Of a stretch of DNA of 64,000 nucleotides, positions 22,083-33,177 are shown piece after piece. The translations under genes were made by a program, and so were the position numbers. Each line of letters opens with the position of its first letter. Position 1 is the first letter of the stretch. Where the stretch lies: NCBI GenBank assembly GCA_026874595.1, contig CM049309.1:6160576-6224575 (forward strand), read 5' to 3'. The notes beneath the pieces were generated by a model, which did no database searches, was not told where the DNA came from, and was given only the letters and a program-made list of their open reading frames with translations. Origin of the DNA: Sipunculus nudus. Lineage: Eukaryota; Annelida; Sipuncula; Golfingiida; Sipunculidae.

Positions 22083-22237
22083 TGTTACGGAGTGACATAA
22101 AAGCGGACCAAACTGTCTCGCTAGTGAAGCTTGCTTTGCTGGCGAAGCGGTTGGTACGTCGGACATGTGCGTCCCAACATGCGTTCGAAACCGGGATCGG
22201 CCCAATGTTTCCCCCTGAGCAATTTGTCTTCGTAACA
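22083..22237 (+). repeat. 3' LTR of the TRIM
   Basis: Direct repeat of 21808-21963. A-box-like motif at 22140-22150, B-box-like motif at 22182-22192. The divergence between the two LTRs is concentrated between the boxes. Confidence 0.85.
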
Positions 22238-22241
22238 ATAC

Positions 22242-22245
22242 ACAC

Positions 22246-22285
<40 letters not shown>

Positions 22286-23173
22286 TATTATATTTATGGG
22301 TGTGTATTGTATGTGTATTGATAATATTTATTTCAGCGAGCTATTAAAAAAAGGCAGGCCTTATTTCCAGCCCCACCCCCCACTAATGATGGTACTGTCT
22401 TGAGCTGGTATAGTTTTGAGTATTTTGGCAGTTAAGTTGACCAAAACTTGGTGTTCATTCTTTCAGTAATAAAGGTAATGAATAAAAAAAAAATGCTTTT
22501 CTTTACAAAATCCTCTCTCAAGTACGTCTACAAACGCAAAAGGGACACACAGTTACACATTTCTAGAACTAAGTTCTTTAAACCTCTACGTTCTTCAGTT
22601 GTTATATTGAAATGCATTTCATCATTTAACATTAAAGTTTAATTAATGATTTGCAGAGTAACCCCTGACAATTACATTACATTTATATTTTCCAAAACAA
22701 ATTCAAAGACATATAAAAATATATTTTTCTGCAGTGCCAAATAAATTTTGTTGGTCTAGTTGTTTAATCATTTTGAAAATTTATGTGCGGATCATTAAAA
22801 CTAACTTTATAACAGGATCAGAGTCCTTATTTTAACTGTTGGCACCTCATTTTTGATCTCTGGTTTTGTGTCCACAAGCTCAGACTGGCGCTATCAGCTC
22901 TTGGCTCAGAATACCAGGTAAAGCCCAGACAGTTAAACTGGACTGGCACCTGTACCCTTGTAGGTTGTTTCAGTATAATTTACCATACCACTGATTTCTT
23001 CTTGAAAATTTTCAATGATGTTGCTGAGGGTGTCAAAATAGGTGGAAATTACAAGAAATTGATTAAAAGAAAAATTATAATTATAAATGTAACATAGGAG
23101 GCTTTACGACCATTGTCACTATACTGATAAGATAGATATTCATCTCAAAGGTAAGCTCAAAAACATTCATTTT

Positions 23174-23222
<49 letters not shown>

Positions 23223-23280
23223 TAAATGTTATCCGGATGGAATGGGAATAAGTCCTTCCTAAAAAAGAAACGAGGTGATA
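22242..23280. other. non-coding, no gene seen
   Basis: (TA)n at 22255-22280 and at 23177-23218, AT-rich filler between. No splice-bounded coding frame or recognised repeat. Confidence 0.5.
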
Positions 23281-23301
23281 AGCCGCGGTCACACCTAACC
23301 G

Positions 23302-23733
23302 TTTTTTTTCTTCCACACCCACACCCGCTTCCGTCATCCGTCTTCCGTCTCTCCTTTGGTGATTTATATGATTCTGTTAATATAAAATTGCTTTAATCAT
23401 ATAAATGAATAATTAAAGCTTTACCGAGCGGGATTGTGAGGCATTGAATGCTCACGCGCAAATTCCAACTTTTCATAGTGAAAGTAAACCGCTTTTGTCA
23501 TTTTTTTTATCAAGGGGAAGACACAAGGACATTCCAGAATATCCCCTATTATATAACGTCAAAGTATGGACCCCCGTCCGCTCCGGTCGTCCGCTTCCGT
23601 CGTGAATCGGTCCCAGACCGCAGTGTAACGGGTGCGGAAGCGGAAAGGAGTGAATGCCCTATGTAATTTTAACTGACTCGAAATTGACGGACGACGGATG
23701 ACGGAAGCGGGTGCGGTCCCGAAGGAAAAAAAG
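23302..23733. mobile_element. MITE with about 50-bp terminal inverted repeats
   Basis: The left end (23302-23352, core cccgcttccgtcatccg) is an inverted match to the right end (23684-23733, core cggatgacggaagcggg). Homopolymer T and A runs sit just outside the cores on the respective sides. An inner GC-rich palindromic patch lies at 23570-23650. It is 430 bp with no coding capacity. Target-site duplication not resolved. Confidence 0.65.
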
Positions 23734-23804
23734 GATATATGTGAAATCCCCTTTAATCTTCAAGGTTCAAGGAAAAACGGCTCACGGTTTCTGCAAAATG
23801 GCTC

Positions 23805-23812
<8 letters not shown>

Positions 23813-23880
<68 letters not shown>
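23813..23880. repeat. (CT)n(TA)n compound microsatellite
   Basis: tctc repeats followed by (TA)n. The adjoining long frames are by-products. Confidence 0.95.
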
Positions 23881-23884
<4 letters not shown>

Positions 23885-24289
23885 TATAATAATGTAATTT
23901 TTACATTGAAGATTGTAATAAATACAGATGTAAAATTGATTTTCTCAATCATGCTAGTTTACTTAAAGCAATACCAAACAAGTGGAGTCAAATTATCAAT
24001 GGGAACGATTTATGTTAGCACCAATAGAATTATAGACATTAATTAAAAAGCATATCTAAACAACAAGAAACATACAAAACAGATAAACAATAATATTGTT
24101 AATTAGCTCATAGTTAAACCCGAAAAAGCATTAAAACACAAGGCCTATAGGCCTAATGCGAACCTGTGCAATGGAATACACATCAGGTATAACGCTTATA
24201 TGCCGCACCTATACTACCCAAGTACATGTGTGACATTTATTAAGTCTTGTATACAACTGAACAATCCAAAATGTATCGACATGTTTAAT

Positions 24290-26115
24290 TTCAGGCTGTT
24301 ATGTCAAACAATTCCTGAGGAATAAGCAGAAGCACGCACTGCAAAAATTAAAGATTGTGCAAAAGTCATTTTAGGTGGCGACACCAGTCTTGTGTACGAG
24401 AAAGCCATCACAGATGCATTGACAGGTCAAAATATCAGGCTAATACATCAAACTTTTCTGGAGTTAGGTGCTCTTGGCTGACCAGGCTCAGCTGAGAAAG
24501 GCATTTGCCCCGAGTGAACGAAAACTGATAGCTAGCTGCAGCTACTGCACTGTGTGAAATCGTCACCTGTACCAGGCTGCGCTGAGTCAACTCTTGACCT
24601 GTACCTAGCTGCACTTAGGGAACTCTTGACCTATTGCATAATCTGATACAGTTGGCAGTCTGCAAAAGCTATAAATGAACCAGACTGACCTTTGGCCTGT
24701 TGCCAAATCTGAAATAGTCTGCAAAAATATTTATAGATACAGAAACAATCTTGGCCTGTTGGTAAACATAGCTCGTGGCTACAATGATTTTTTAAGCTGA
24801 TATATACACAAAGATTTTCTCCAATTTTTTTAACAATAAAAGATGTAGTTCTTCAATTGTTAAAGGTCCAATAATTGTGCCAACAATCATTTAAGTAAAC
24901 GCGAACAAAAGCCTTCTAGGAATCATTTTTGTGCAATGTTACAGCAGTTGAAAAAGAATTTTTGCAGAAGAAGACTATTGTAGTCCTCAGTTTGAAAAAG
25001 GCTTACTAATGGCCACAGGACCAACTTCAGCTTTCTACGATTCTACCAAAAACCAACGAACACAATCTCTCTTATACAATTGAAAGAACCCTACCCTAGG
25101 ATAATTGTTGTGAAAAATTTAACGATTCAGCTTGACAGTTTCATCATAAAACATTTTTAGGTTGAAAGAGACTAAAATAATGAGGTTTTGTCCGTTAAAA
25201 ACAGGTCCATGTAGGTGGCGCCGCAAAAACTGTCATTTCAAATATGGGTCATGAGTCCAACATTTGCACAAAACTTGGTGATACTAGCTCCTGTCGTTTC
25301 TGAGATTGTTATGTCAGTATGCTCATTGGCCAAATGACTAAGTTCAAATTTGTGTAACTCGGCCAAAATTCATCAAACCCTAACCATTTGAACAAACTTG
25401 AGAGACTCCTCTCTGGGATCATTTCTGTGAAGTATTGAACAATTTGGCTGAATTATATCAGAAAAGATTTTTTTTCAGTTTTTTTTTCTTTTCTCCCGTA
25501 ATATGTAAGTTAATGCAGGTGGCGCCACAAAAAGCTAAATCCCACAATATTTGATGTGTGACAGATTTGTGCATTTAATTTGGGGATGCTGGCTCCGGCA
25601 TTTCCTGAGAAATTATGGGTTAATGTACTGATAACTGATAACCCTCGTAAAAAGTTGATGCAGAAGGCGCAACCAATACCTCAATTTCAAATATGAGTCA
25701 TGTGACCAACATTTGCATAAAATTTGGTGATTATAGCTTCAGCAGTTTCTGATATTGAAATTTTAGTATTCTTTTTTAGCTTTCTGTAACCCGGCCAAAA
25801 TTCAACGAATTGAACCTATTCGAACAAACTTGAGTCTTGAGAGAGATTGTTTCAGAGATTAATTCTGTGGAATATTGGACAATTTGGCTGGACATTTTCG
25901 GAGAAGAAAATTTTTATTTTTATTTTGGTTTTTCCCAATAAAATTTAAGTAAATACAGAAGCAAAAAAAAAAAAAAGCAAAATCCGAAAGAGTTTAGATG
26001 ACTTTTTTTTATATAAAATTTGCTGATTTTTAAGATAGTATAGTTAACGCACGGACGACGGACGACGGCGGTCGGACGACGCTGCATCATCACATAAGCT
26101 CACAGGTTCGCTAAA
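24290..26115 (+). repeat. 1.8-kb repeat block with three divergent internal units
   Basis: Modules repeat at roughly 300-350 bp spacing: ggtggcgccgcaaaaa/ggtggcgccacaaaaa/aaggcgcaaccaat (25211, 25517, 25665), followed by aatatgggtcatgag/aatatttgatgtgtg/aatatgagtcatgtg, then agctcctgtcgtttctga/ggctccggcatttcctga/agcttcagcagtttctga. Between units, gaacaaacttgag and gacaatttggctg-like modules recur. It ends with an acggacgacggacgacgg tract (26050-26075) and a cacataagctcac tail, a 3' end style common in repeats of marine invertebrates. No coding frame. Confidence 0.6.
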
Positions 26116-26224
26116 ATGGTCAGATGAATTGAACATATGAGAAGATCATGTCTACCAGGGGTTCTCAAACTTAATAAAACCACAATATCATCAAAACTAC
26201 GAATGATCCAATGTTATATATTTT

Positions 26225-26320
26225 ATAGAAAAAGGCACTTTCTGTTATGAAGAAGATGAAACACTTTTACATATCTTTTGTGAATGTCCATTTACTGAAG
26301 ACAGATATTTGATGCAAAAT
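26225..26320 (+). pseudogene. remnant of a LINE reverse-transcriptase C-terminus
   Basis: About 30 codons read GTFCYEEDETLLHIFCECP, matching the C-x-x-E-x-E-T-x-x-H-x-F-x-x-C-P signature found after the reverse transcriptase domain of L1-like LINEs. The frame opens and closes nearby with stops, so this is a fragment. Confidence 0.5.
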
Positions 26321-26800
26321 CTTCCAATACAGTGACCATGAAACCATCAAATATCAATGTGTTACTCCATAACAACAAATATGTAAGGTTGAATATGCTT
26401 TCTCTTGGCGAATGATAACACATGTTAGAAGCTTTTGTTATATTTCATCTTAAAAGTATAAATGTATTTGTTTATTTTTATGTATTTTTCTCTTTTTCTA
26501 CACAAAAATCTACCAAAAAGTAAACTCATATCTGGTAGTTACAATTCTCTAAGATAATATAATACTTGATCATTTACAACTTGTTTTCCCATGAATTCTA
26601 AACAACATATAGCATGTTCTGGATTCATTTGTCTTTTAAGTGGTTATGTCATATATTATTGTTATGTATTCTATATGTTACATTTATGTGTGTCACATTT
26701 ATTATGATGAAAATAATATAAAACACATACGGGAACAGGAATGAACACAGCATTCTGGCGGAGGCAACCATATCCAGGGGTCTATATAGGGGAGGATGAT

Positions 26801-26886
26801 GGGGGGGGGGGGGGGGGGGGGGGGGGGGGTAAATATCCTCCACATTTTTGCAAGGGGGGATGGTCAATGTTTTCACCCCCCCCCCC
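26801..26886. repeat. poly(G) run of about 29 and poly(C) run of about 13
   Basis: A near-continuous G tract at 26801-26829 and a C tract at 26876-26887 face each other across about 50 bp, part of a repeat resembling 12320-12372 (ctccacatttttgcaagggg against cccccttctgaaaatgtggg). Confidence 0.85.
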
Positions 26887-26968
26887 AACCCATTCAGAGA
26901 ATAATATTTATATACTGCAAATGAAATATATTATAGACTTTGGTTCCATTTATGAGTTAACTATGAAA

Positions 26969-27007
<39 letters not shown>

Positions 27008-27054
27008 TAAGTATATATGATTGAAACGTGTTATATACCTATGCTAAAAAAAGG

Positions 27055-27058
<4 letters not shown>

Positions 27059-27092
<34 letters not shown>
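27059..27092. repeat. (TG)n microsatellite
   Basis: Alternating TG of about 34 bp. Confidence 0.95.
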
Positions 27093-27093
<1 letters not shown>

Positions 27094-27184
27094 TGTTAGG
27101 TGTGTCCGCATGTGCGAGTCATCCCCCCCCCCCCCAGAAGATAGTTTGATGCCACTGACCATATCAATACTTTCTGACAATTGA

Positions 27185-27560
27185 AAAGCAGTAAAATATA
27201 AGTAATAAAAAGCGAACAACATATTAGTCGGTAATATATCCGTTTATTAGCAAAAAGGAAACTATTTACAGTTTTAAAAAATACTGTGAATTAAAGAAAA
27301 ATTGGTATCAATAACCCTTAATAATACAAATCGAAAACAGCAGATAAAACATATCTTAAGACAATAACAAAAAAAAAACACGTGACTCAATACTGATAAA
27401 CCGTTACATTCATTCATACAATGCACAAAGGTAACATTTGAAACAGACCACAGACGTAACACAGAATTTAACAAATATTTTTGGTAAATCGTTTAAAACT
27501 CTGATAAATTATTATTATGTCCTGTTTCAAGACGAGTATGTAAATACTCAGCAGGGGAAT
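27185..27560. repeat. dispersed repeat family 2, copy 2
   Basis: Colinear with 5435-5820, see that entry. It follows a poly(C) run and a GT microsatellite here, which the first copy lacks. Confidence 0.75.
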
Positions 27561-27621
27561 CTCTCAGTATAATATCATACTGTTGTGTAAACAATGTTCG
27601 GGTGAGTAAAATAATTATTTA

Positions 27622-27811
27622 TACAGTGGAACCTGTCAGAAAGACCACCTGACTTATAAGACCAACCTTGAGCGAGCCGAAAACATTCACATTGGTTATA
27701 AACTGACTTGTCTAAAAAGACCACCGGCCTTAAAATAAATCCACCTGCATGTGGATTAAGACCACTTTTAGCCGGTCCCACAGGTGGTCTTATAACACAG
27801 GTTTCACTGTA
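27622..27811. mobile_element. pogo-like MITE, 190 bp
   Basis: Starts tacagtggaacctgt and ends acaggtttcactgta, an imperfect inverted repeat extending inward (agaccacct against aggtggtct). TA at each end fits insertion at TA. The CAGTG-AACC terminus is typical of pogo/Tigger-type nonautonomous elements. The transposase family is inferred from termini only. Confidence 0.7.
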
Positions 27812-28094
27812 CTGCATGGTATATTATTTATAAACTTTATAAATAGAAAAATCGTGCATTATGCTTGAAAATACATGTCAGATCGAGCAAACACAGATCA
27901 TACTTTAACAAAAAATCTCCTAATAGTGGTACTTTGTAAAAATGTAAAATGGTACATTCATGTTGCATCAAAGTGTCGCCAATTTTTTTCATTATGCTCA
28001 TTGATGATGCTTAACTTTTTAACAGATGAAATAAAACAGAATTATAATCGTACTTATATACATTATTATACACATATAAATTCAGTATATTGGC

Positions 28095-28160
28095 TTGCAG
28101 TGGCGTATCCAGGGGGCGCCACAGTGGGCCATGCCCCCCCCCCCCACCCCCACAGTTGTA
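28095..28160. repeat. short dispersed ggcgtatccaggggg repeat with poly(C)
   Basis: ggcgtatccagggggcgccacagtgggccatg followed (in two pieces) by a C tract matches 8390-8450. A related start (gggcgtacccagg) occurs at 33008. Confidence 0.6.
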
Positions 28161-28563
28161 GAAGTTTTTTTTAAATTATCGATGTTTAAAAATAAAAACG
28201 ACCGATGATCGATTATTTATTGATTATTTTATGAACTTTCTATATAACCTTGAAATCTGCTGTATACTAGTTCCTAAAATATTGACCTCCCAGTAAATAA
28301 TCTGATATGTACATCGGTATTCATAAAGAAACCATAAATCCACAAGCATCCAAAAACGACATGCCGTCGGACTAGTGTTGGCTGTGCAAGATTCAGTTTT
28401 GATGTTGTTATTTACTTTGTGTCCGTATATCTCTAATTGGATAAGATTATTTGCATGTGGATACATAATCGTTTTTAATCGATTATGCAAACATTCGATT
28501 GATTTTATCGATTTTTTTAAGAAAACGACCAATCATCGATTTAATCGATTCATTGGCACACCA

Positions 28564-28608
<45 letters not shown>

Positions 28609-28839
28609 TTATATACTTGCACTCCTAGGCCAGCGGATATGCTTTAACCCCCCCCCCCCCCCACACACACACACACATACTCACCAAAGTCCCGCTCGTT
28701 TGATCAAATCCATTATATTCCTACACCACAAATTAGCCTATATTCTATTAATAAACACTTTTAATTAGTTTCGTAAAAATCCATCTAAGCTCTGGAAAGT
28801 TATCGCGGCGAGACTTGAAGTTAACGGAAGAACGGGCCG

Positions 28840-28945
28840 ACGAAAGGCATGACGGACGGACGGGCGGACAAACGAACGGACGGGCGGATGGACGGTGGGT
28901 ATACCGTAATACGTCCCGTCATAGACAGGCGTATAAAAAGCCTGT
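28840..28945. repeat. (ACGG)n-like repeat tail
   Basis: Degenerate gacggacggacgggcgg tract followed by taccgtaatacgtcccgtc and a gcgtataaaaag end. Similar gacgg tracts close repeats at 26050 and 56265. No gene seen between 27812 and 29956 otherwise, apart from (TA)n at 28566-28608 and 29606-29648. Confidence 0.55.
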
Positions 28946-29602
28946 CGTCACGTTTTGGCCTATTGTGGACAGGTTTAAAACTGAATCCTGATATGAAACT
29001 TTTTCCCTTTCGAACTTGTTACTTAAACAAGTTGAAACGCACAAGATAACTCCAGTTTAGATACTTGCTTTCAAGTAGTTCCGGCATGAATGCAATGAAG
29101 CAAAATGACCCCTTGAAGCATTTGGACTGCATCGGCAGCATATTAATGACCGAGTCTGTTTGAGATTATGCTAAACATAAATAAAAATAAAAAAAAAATC
29201 GGTTTTCAATGCTACCTGACATAATGGCTATTCACTATTCTTTTTTATCTTGGAAAAAATTATGAAATGAAAATTATGATCTTAAATAACATTTTCAATT
29301 TCCCGAAAGAGGCGCCATTCAGCTCTGTAATATTGTCATCTGCCGGTAATGACTAAAGGTTAGCCTCTCTACATGTAGATCCAGAAATACATTGGCGCTA
29401 TTCGACAACTTTAAAATGCGATATTTAATAATTAAAAACATTTTTGTACACATGTTGTCTGTACTTATAGGATGAGTGCCGGCATTAATGTACTTATATT
29501 CCCACATTACCCAAAAGTAACAGCTGTTTAACAGCGGTTATTAAAACAATATCCTGAACTTTTTCGTTGCAGAAGTTCTAATTCTGTGAATGTATGCGCA
29601 GA

Positions 29603-29655
<53 letters not shown>

Positions 29656-29956
29656 CATATATGTAAATGTTATAATACGCAATAGACTCATGGAAGATGA
29701 AAGATGCATGATATTATTACTGTACAAATGCAAAAATGCAAGATGCATACATTTACTACTTTTCTATTCTTGTTTTATATATCAAGTTAATTGATCGTTT
29801 GTATATGAGAATAATTAATAAAGGCTTGTTTCCTGTTTTTTTTAATCCTCTTGCTATTTTGCAATATATATTGTTCGAACCAAGTTCTAATTCCTATACC
29901 AAGCTAGCCGAATCCCATCTGAACATTTCATGCTAGGTATAACCTGCGATAATAAT

Positions 29957-31141
29957 CTACATAACCTCGTGTTTCCATAGCACGTCATGACCCCAGCCGT
30001 ACCACGCCTTAATATTCAGTTTCATGCCCGTTGCTAGGCAATAAGGCACGTATTCCTCAACGGTGAACCAGTCAACCATTTTTTGTACTATCGTTTTTTC
30101 TTCCGTCGTTGTGTACATATTAACGTAATATTCTCGCACTTTTACCCATTCCATAAACACATAAGGAATGTAAACCTCATTAAAGAGTTTTGAGGCACGC
30201 AGAAACACTCTGTGTTCTCCACCCTCTATATCAATTTTTAAAATTGCTTTTTTAAACGACACGACCTCTATTAAATCATCTAAGAGAATCGTATTCACCA
30301 TCGGTGCACAGTTTGACGTGCAGGCTATTTCAGTATCGGCTGCATGGACACCACCCTGGTTTTTGGGGTCAAGGACGAGAGTGACTTTGTCACGCCAGTC
30401 GCTTACAGCATTGCAGATAAGTGTTATATTTTCTTGCAGATTTTCCCGGACGCATGCCTGCTGAAAAACATCAATGTTTTGCTGATATGGTTCTACAGCG
30501 AGAACTCGGTGCCCGAGTTTCGCAGCAAGAATACTGTAATAACCTATGTTTGCACCGATGTCGATGAAACCAAAGTTTGAATCCTCTGAAAGTTTTTCTC
30601 TGAGCCGGTCCCATATGTGTGGTTCCCATACTTTGGCCCTGGAAAGTTCGTATGAAATGAAGACGTCTGTGTCTAGATCGTGCAGACATACGTAAACAGA
30701 CGGAGTGGTGTTTGTAAAAATACATGTATGATTGGAGAGTGTGTCCGCCCGCCATTTGTATACGTCACAATATGGCGGCGTTCGTGTATTTATTATACGA
30801 TGTACTTCTTTCACAAAATCATCTGCTTCTTCATTAGGTATCACCAAGAAATCTTTGTTGAGATCTTTACTGTCTGCTAATAGGCGCTCTTTGAATTTCC
30901 TCTCTTCGATTGGCAAAGGGATCGGATCATCTGGGCCCGCTTCCTGTCTCAGTTTATACGCCCGCTTCCATTCATCCAACCGCGCCCTCTGGCGGTCATC
31001 GCTTAAATCAATTTGATATGGATCAAGCGGAACAGGGGCCAGGTTGTCCACCACATAAAACAGAAGAGTGGTTGAAATAAAGCAACACAAGAATATTAAA
31101 AACTTGTTGCTGGTCCTCAGGAGACGATATGCTGTCCTCAT
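29957..31141 (-). CDS. type II membrane FkbM-family methyltransferase 1
   Basis: A single-exon frame of 394 residues. It has a cytoplasmic N-terminus, one membrane segment (about 14-31, KFLIFLCCFISTTLLFYVV), a stem, then an FkbM-type S-adenosylmethionine-dependent methyltransferase domain (about 150-380). Visible motifs are the SAM-binding loop GFIDIGANIGYYS (191-203), an acidic residue ending the next strand (AVEPY, 215-219), and the family motif KIDIEGGEHRVF (302-313). Three N-glycosylation sequons (137, 144, 238) and a paired Cys motif CTSNC (274-278) fit a luminal Golgi/ER location. The start follows an in-frame TAA 15 nt upstream. The substrate is unknown; FkbM enzymes are O-methyltransferases, and a membrane topology like that of Golgi glycosyltransferases hints at glycans. 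A possible ATTAAA signal reads on the minus strand at 29841-29846. It is paralogous to 39719-40789. Confidence 0.93.
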   Translation of the reverse strand: MRTAYRLLRTSNKFLIFLCCFISTTLLFYVVDNLAPVPLDPYQIDLSDDRQRARLDEWKRAYKLRQEAGPDDPIPLPIEERKFKERLLADSKDLNKDFLVIPNEEADDFVKEVHRIINTRTPPYCDVYKWRADTLSNHTCIFTNTTPSVYVCLHDLDTDVFISYELSRAKVWEPHIWDRLREKLSEDSNFGFIDIGANIGYYSILAAKLGHRVLAVEPYQQNIDVFQQACVRENLQENITLICNAVSDWRDKVTLVLDPKNQGGVHAADTEIACTSNCAPMVNTILLDDLIEVVSFKKAILKIDIEGGEHRVFLRASKLFNEVYIPYVFMEWVKVREYYVNMYTTTEEKTIVQKMVDWFTVEEYVPYCLATGMKLNIKAWYGWGHDVLWKHEVM

Positions 31142-32173
31142 TTGTTGCCGTAATTACAGTTACATATTCACAGGTTAAATGACGTGACCCTGTCAAGGTT
31201 GCACCCCTACAATCAAAATATAAGGATAAAGAGAGTGTGTGTGTTTATTTTTGTGACATGTACATATATTATCAGAATATAATAATACATAGATAATTAG
31301 TACTCAACCCTCATGGGCTCTCATGTCACCATACATATAAAGAAGAATTAATGTGCACGCGGAGTCGCACATTGGCATACATTATCTGGGAACAGATTGT
31401 CCATATTTCTAATATATTATGTGGTATAAAAGATTACTTTCATTTATCATAAGATATAAAAATTTACTTGAGTCATATATAGATGCAAAAGAAGGGCATA
31501 TCATCTGTATGTTATCGTGCAATATTTAACCTCTGCTTGCAAACATGAACGCGTCACATTCACTTACAATTATATTCATTTTCTATTTATTTAAATTGGA
31601 AAATTTCACAGATATGTTTTTTTTTTTAACGTCCTGTTTGTGTATCCCTTACGTTCTGAAATCGACCTGTTTCAGTTTTAAATGAAAGTATGCCAAATCT
31701 TTAATGAGCCGAGGTGTCATATAGACAATTATAAATACTCTTCAGTCTTAATGGAATTTTTAAAAAGTATATAGGTTCGTAATTTCGGCTCATTTCTATA
31801 TTCATGAGTATATACGCATCCGACTTTGTAACTTAAATAACACGTTAATAAAAGAATATGCAGGAATCAATTAATTAATAAGAATTAAAATTAATTAATT
31901 AATAAACTACCGACGAGCAGTTGTAATATAAATGAAGATCAATAATATGATATCTTTATATAATTACCCCCTGTAGTTGACTTGTATATTTTGTCAGACA
32001 ATGCAACAATTTATAATTCGATGTTTAAATGATAATCAAACTGGTGATCAACAGGTACACAAATATTATCGTTAACCTGTGAAACATTTTATAGCATATT
32101 TTAAGAAGGCTTGAAAATAAACCCAATCGAAGACAATGAAGATTTTAATTGGGCAAATAATATATAATATATA

Positions 32174-32209
<36 letters not shown>

Positions 32210-32309
32210 CATATACGTATAGATTATAAGACTATTTACATGAATTCGTTTTGAAATGAACTGGTTTAGTTAGATACAGAAACATCGGCCATATTATATA
32301 TTTATATAT

Positions 32310-32343
<34 letters not shown>

Positions 32344-33130
32344 AACAGGGAGGGAGGGACAGACAGACGGGAGACAGAAAGCATTGCCAACAACACTTAG
32401 CTGAGGATGTTTGATTGATAAAAAATATTTAAATTCTATATTTTAAAATATATTCAATTGCGCATGTTATATATGGTTAATAAAGCTGTGTTGTGTGTGG
32501 CATCATTGCATATTTTTTAAATTATATCGATAATGAAAACAAGAACTTTTTATTACATGCAAGGAAATGATGGTACTGAATAATTTCATTCAAACACATT
32601 TACATGTCTCCAGCAGGTGCCCTTTATTTTGCTTGTTGTATGGGGAAATATCATGAAACGATTTTAAAAAAATTGTGCTGAGGGTTAAAATAAACCTAAG
32701 TAAAAAAATCATTTGATTATAGAGGTTAGGTAAATAAAAAATAATGCTCTAATTCAAAGATTTCTATATACTATTGTGAGACAGGATAATTTGAGCTGGG
32801 ATCATTCCTTGGTATAAGGGTTGTCTTTGTTCTAGAGCTAACCTGTGAACTGTGACATTGTGTATTTAATACAGGATTGTGATTTTGATTCCTACAAAGA
32901 TAAAGGTAGAGATAAAGCTAAGACTACAGGTATAATTCTTTGTCAGGAATGTTTTCTATGAAGCAAGTTGACCATCTTAAAATATCTAACTTTCAATGAA
33001 AATCCATGGGCGTACCCAGGATTGAGGGAAAGGAGCAATGTTTGAAATATTTGGCAATAAGGTAATTGAAGCATATATATATATTACATATATTATATAT
33101 ATATTTATGAACATTTTTATACATACACAC

Positions 33131-33177
<47 letters not shown>

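Larger units (their letters stand above)
21808..22237 (+). mobile_element. terminal-repeat retrotransposon in miniature (TRIM) with tRNA-like LTRs
   Basis: Two direct repeats, 21808-21963 (156 bp) and 22083-22237 (155 bp), each start TGTTACGGAG and end TTCGTAACA. The 4-bp sequence ATAC flanks both sides (21804-21807, 22238-22241) as a target-site duplication. Three bases inside the left LTR is TGGGGGCTCGTCC (21967-21979), the start of the classic proline-tRNA primer-binding site. A purine tract AGAGGGGG (22073-22080) precedes the right LTR. The 119-bp interior has no gag or pol. Each LTR contains an A-box-like tagcgaagcgg/tggcgaagcgg and a B-box-like ggctcgaatcc/cgttcgaaacc about 43 nt apart, as in tRNA genes. 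The LTRs differ at many sites, so the copy is old. Confidence 0.85.

Noticed and set aside
21808-22237. Two tandem tRNA genes
   Set aside because: A- and B-box-like motifs are present, but the segments do not obviously fold into a cloverleaf with an acceptor stem, and LTR termini, primer-binding site and target duplication explain the pair better.
30344-31016. Plus-strand and shifted minus-strand frames across the methyltransferase 1 gene
   Set aside because: Shadow frames of a gene whose own frame carries clear FkbM motifs.
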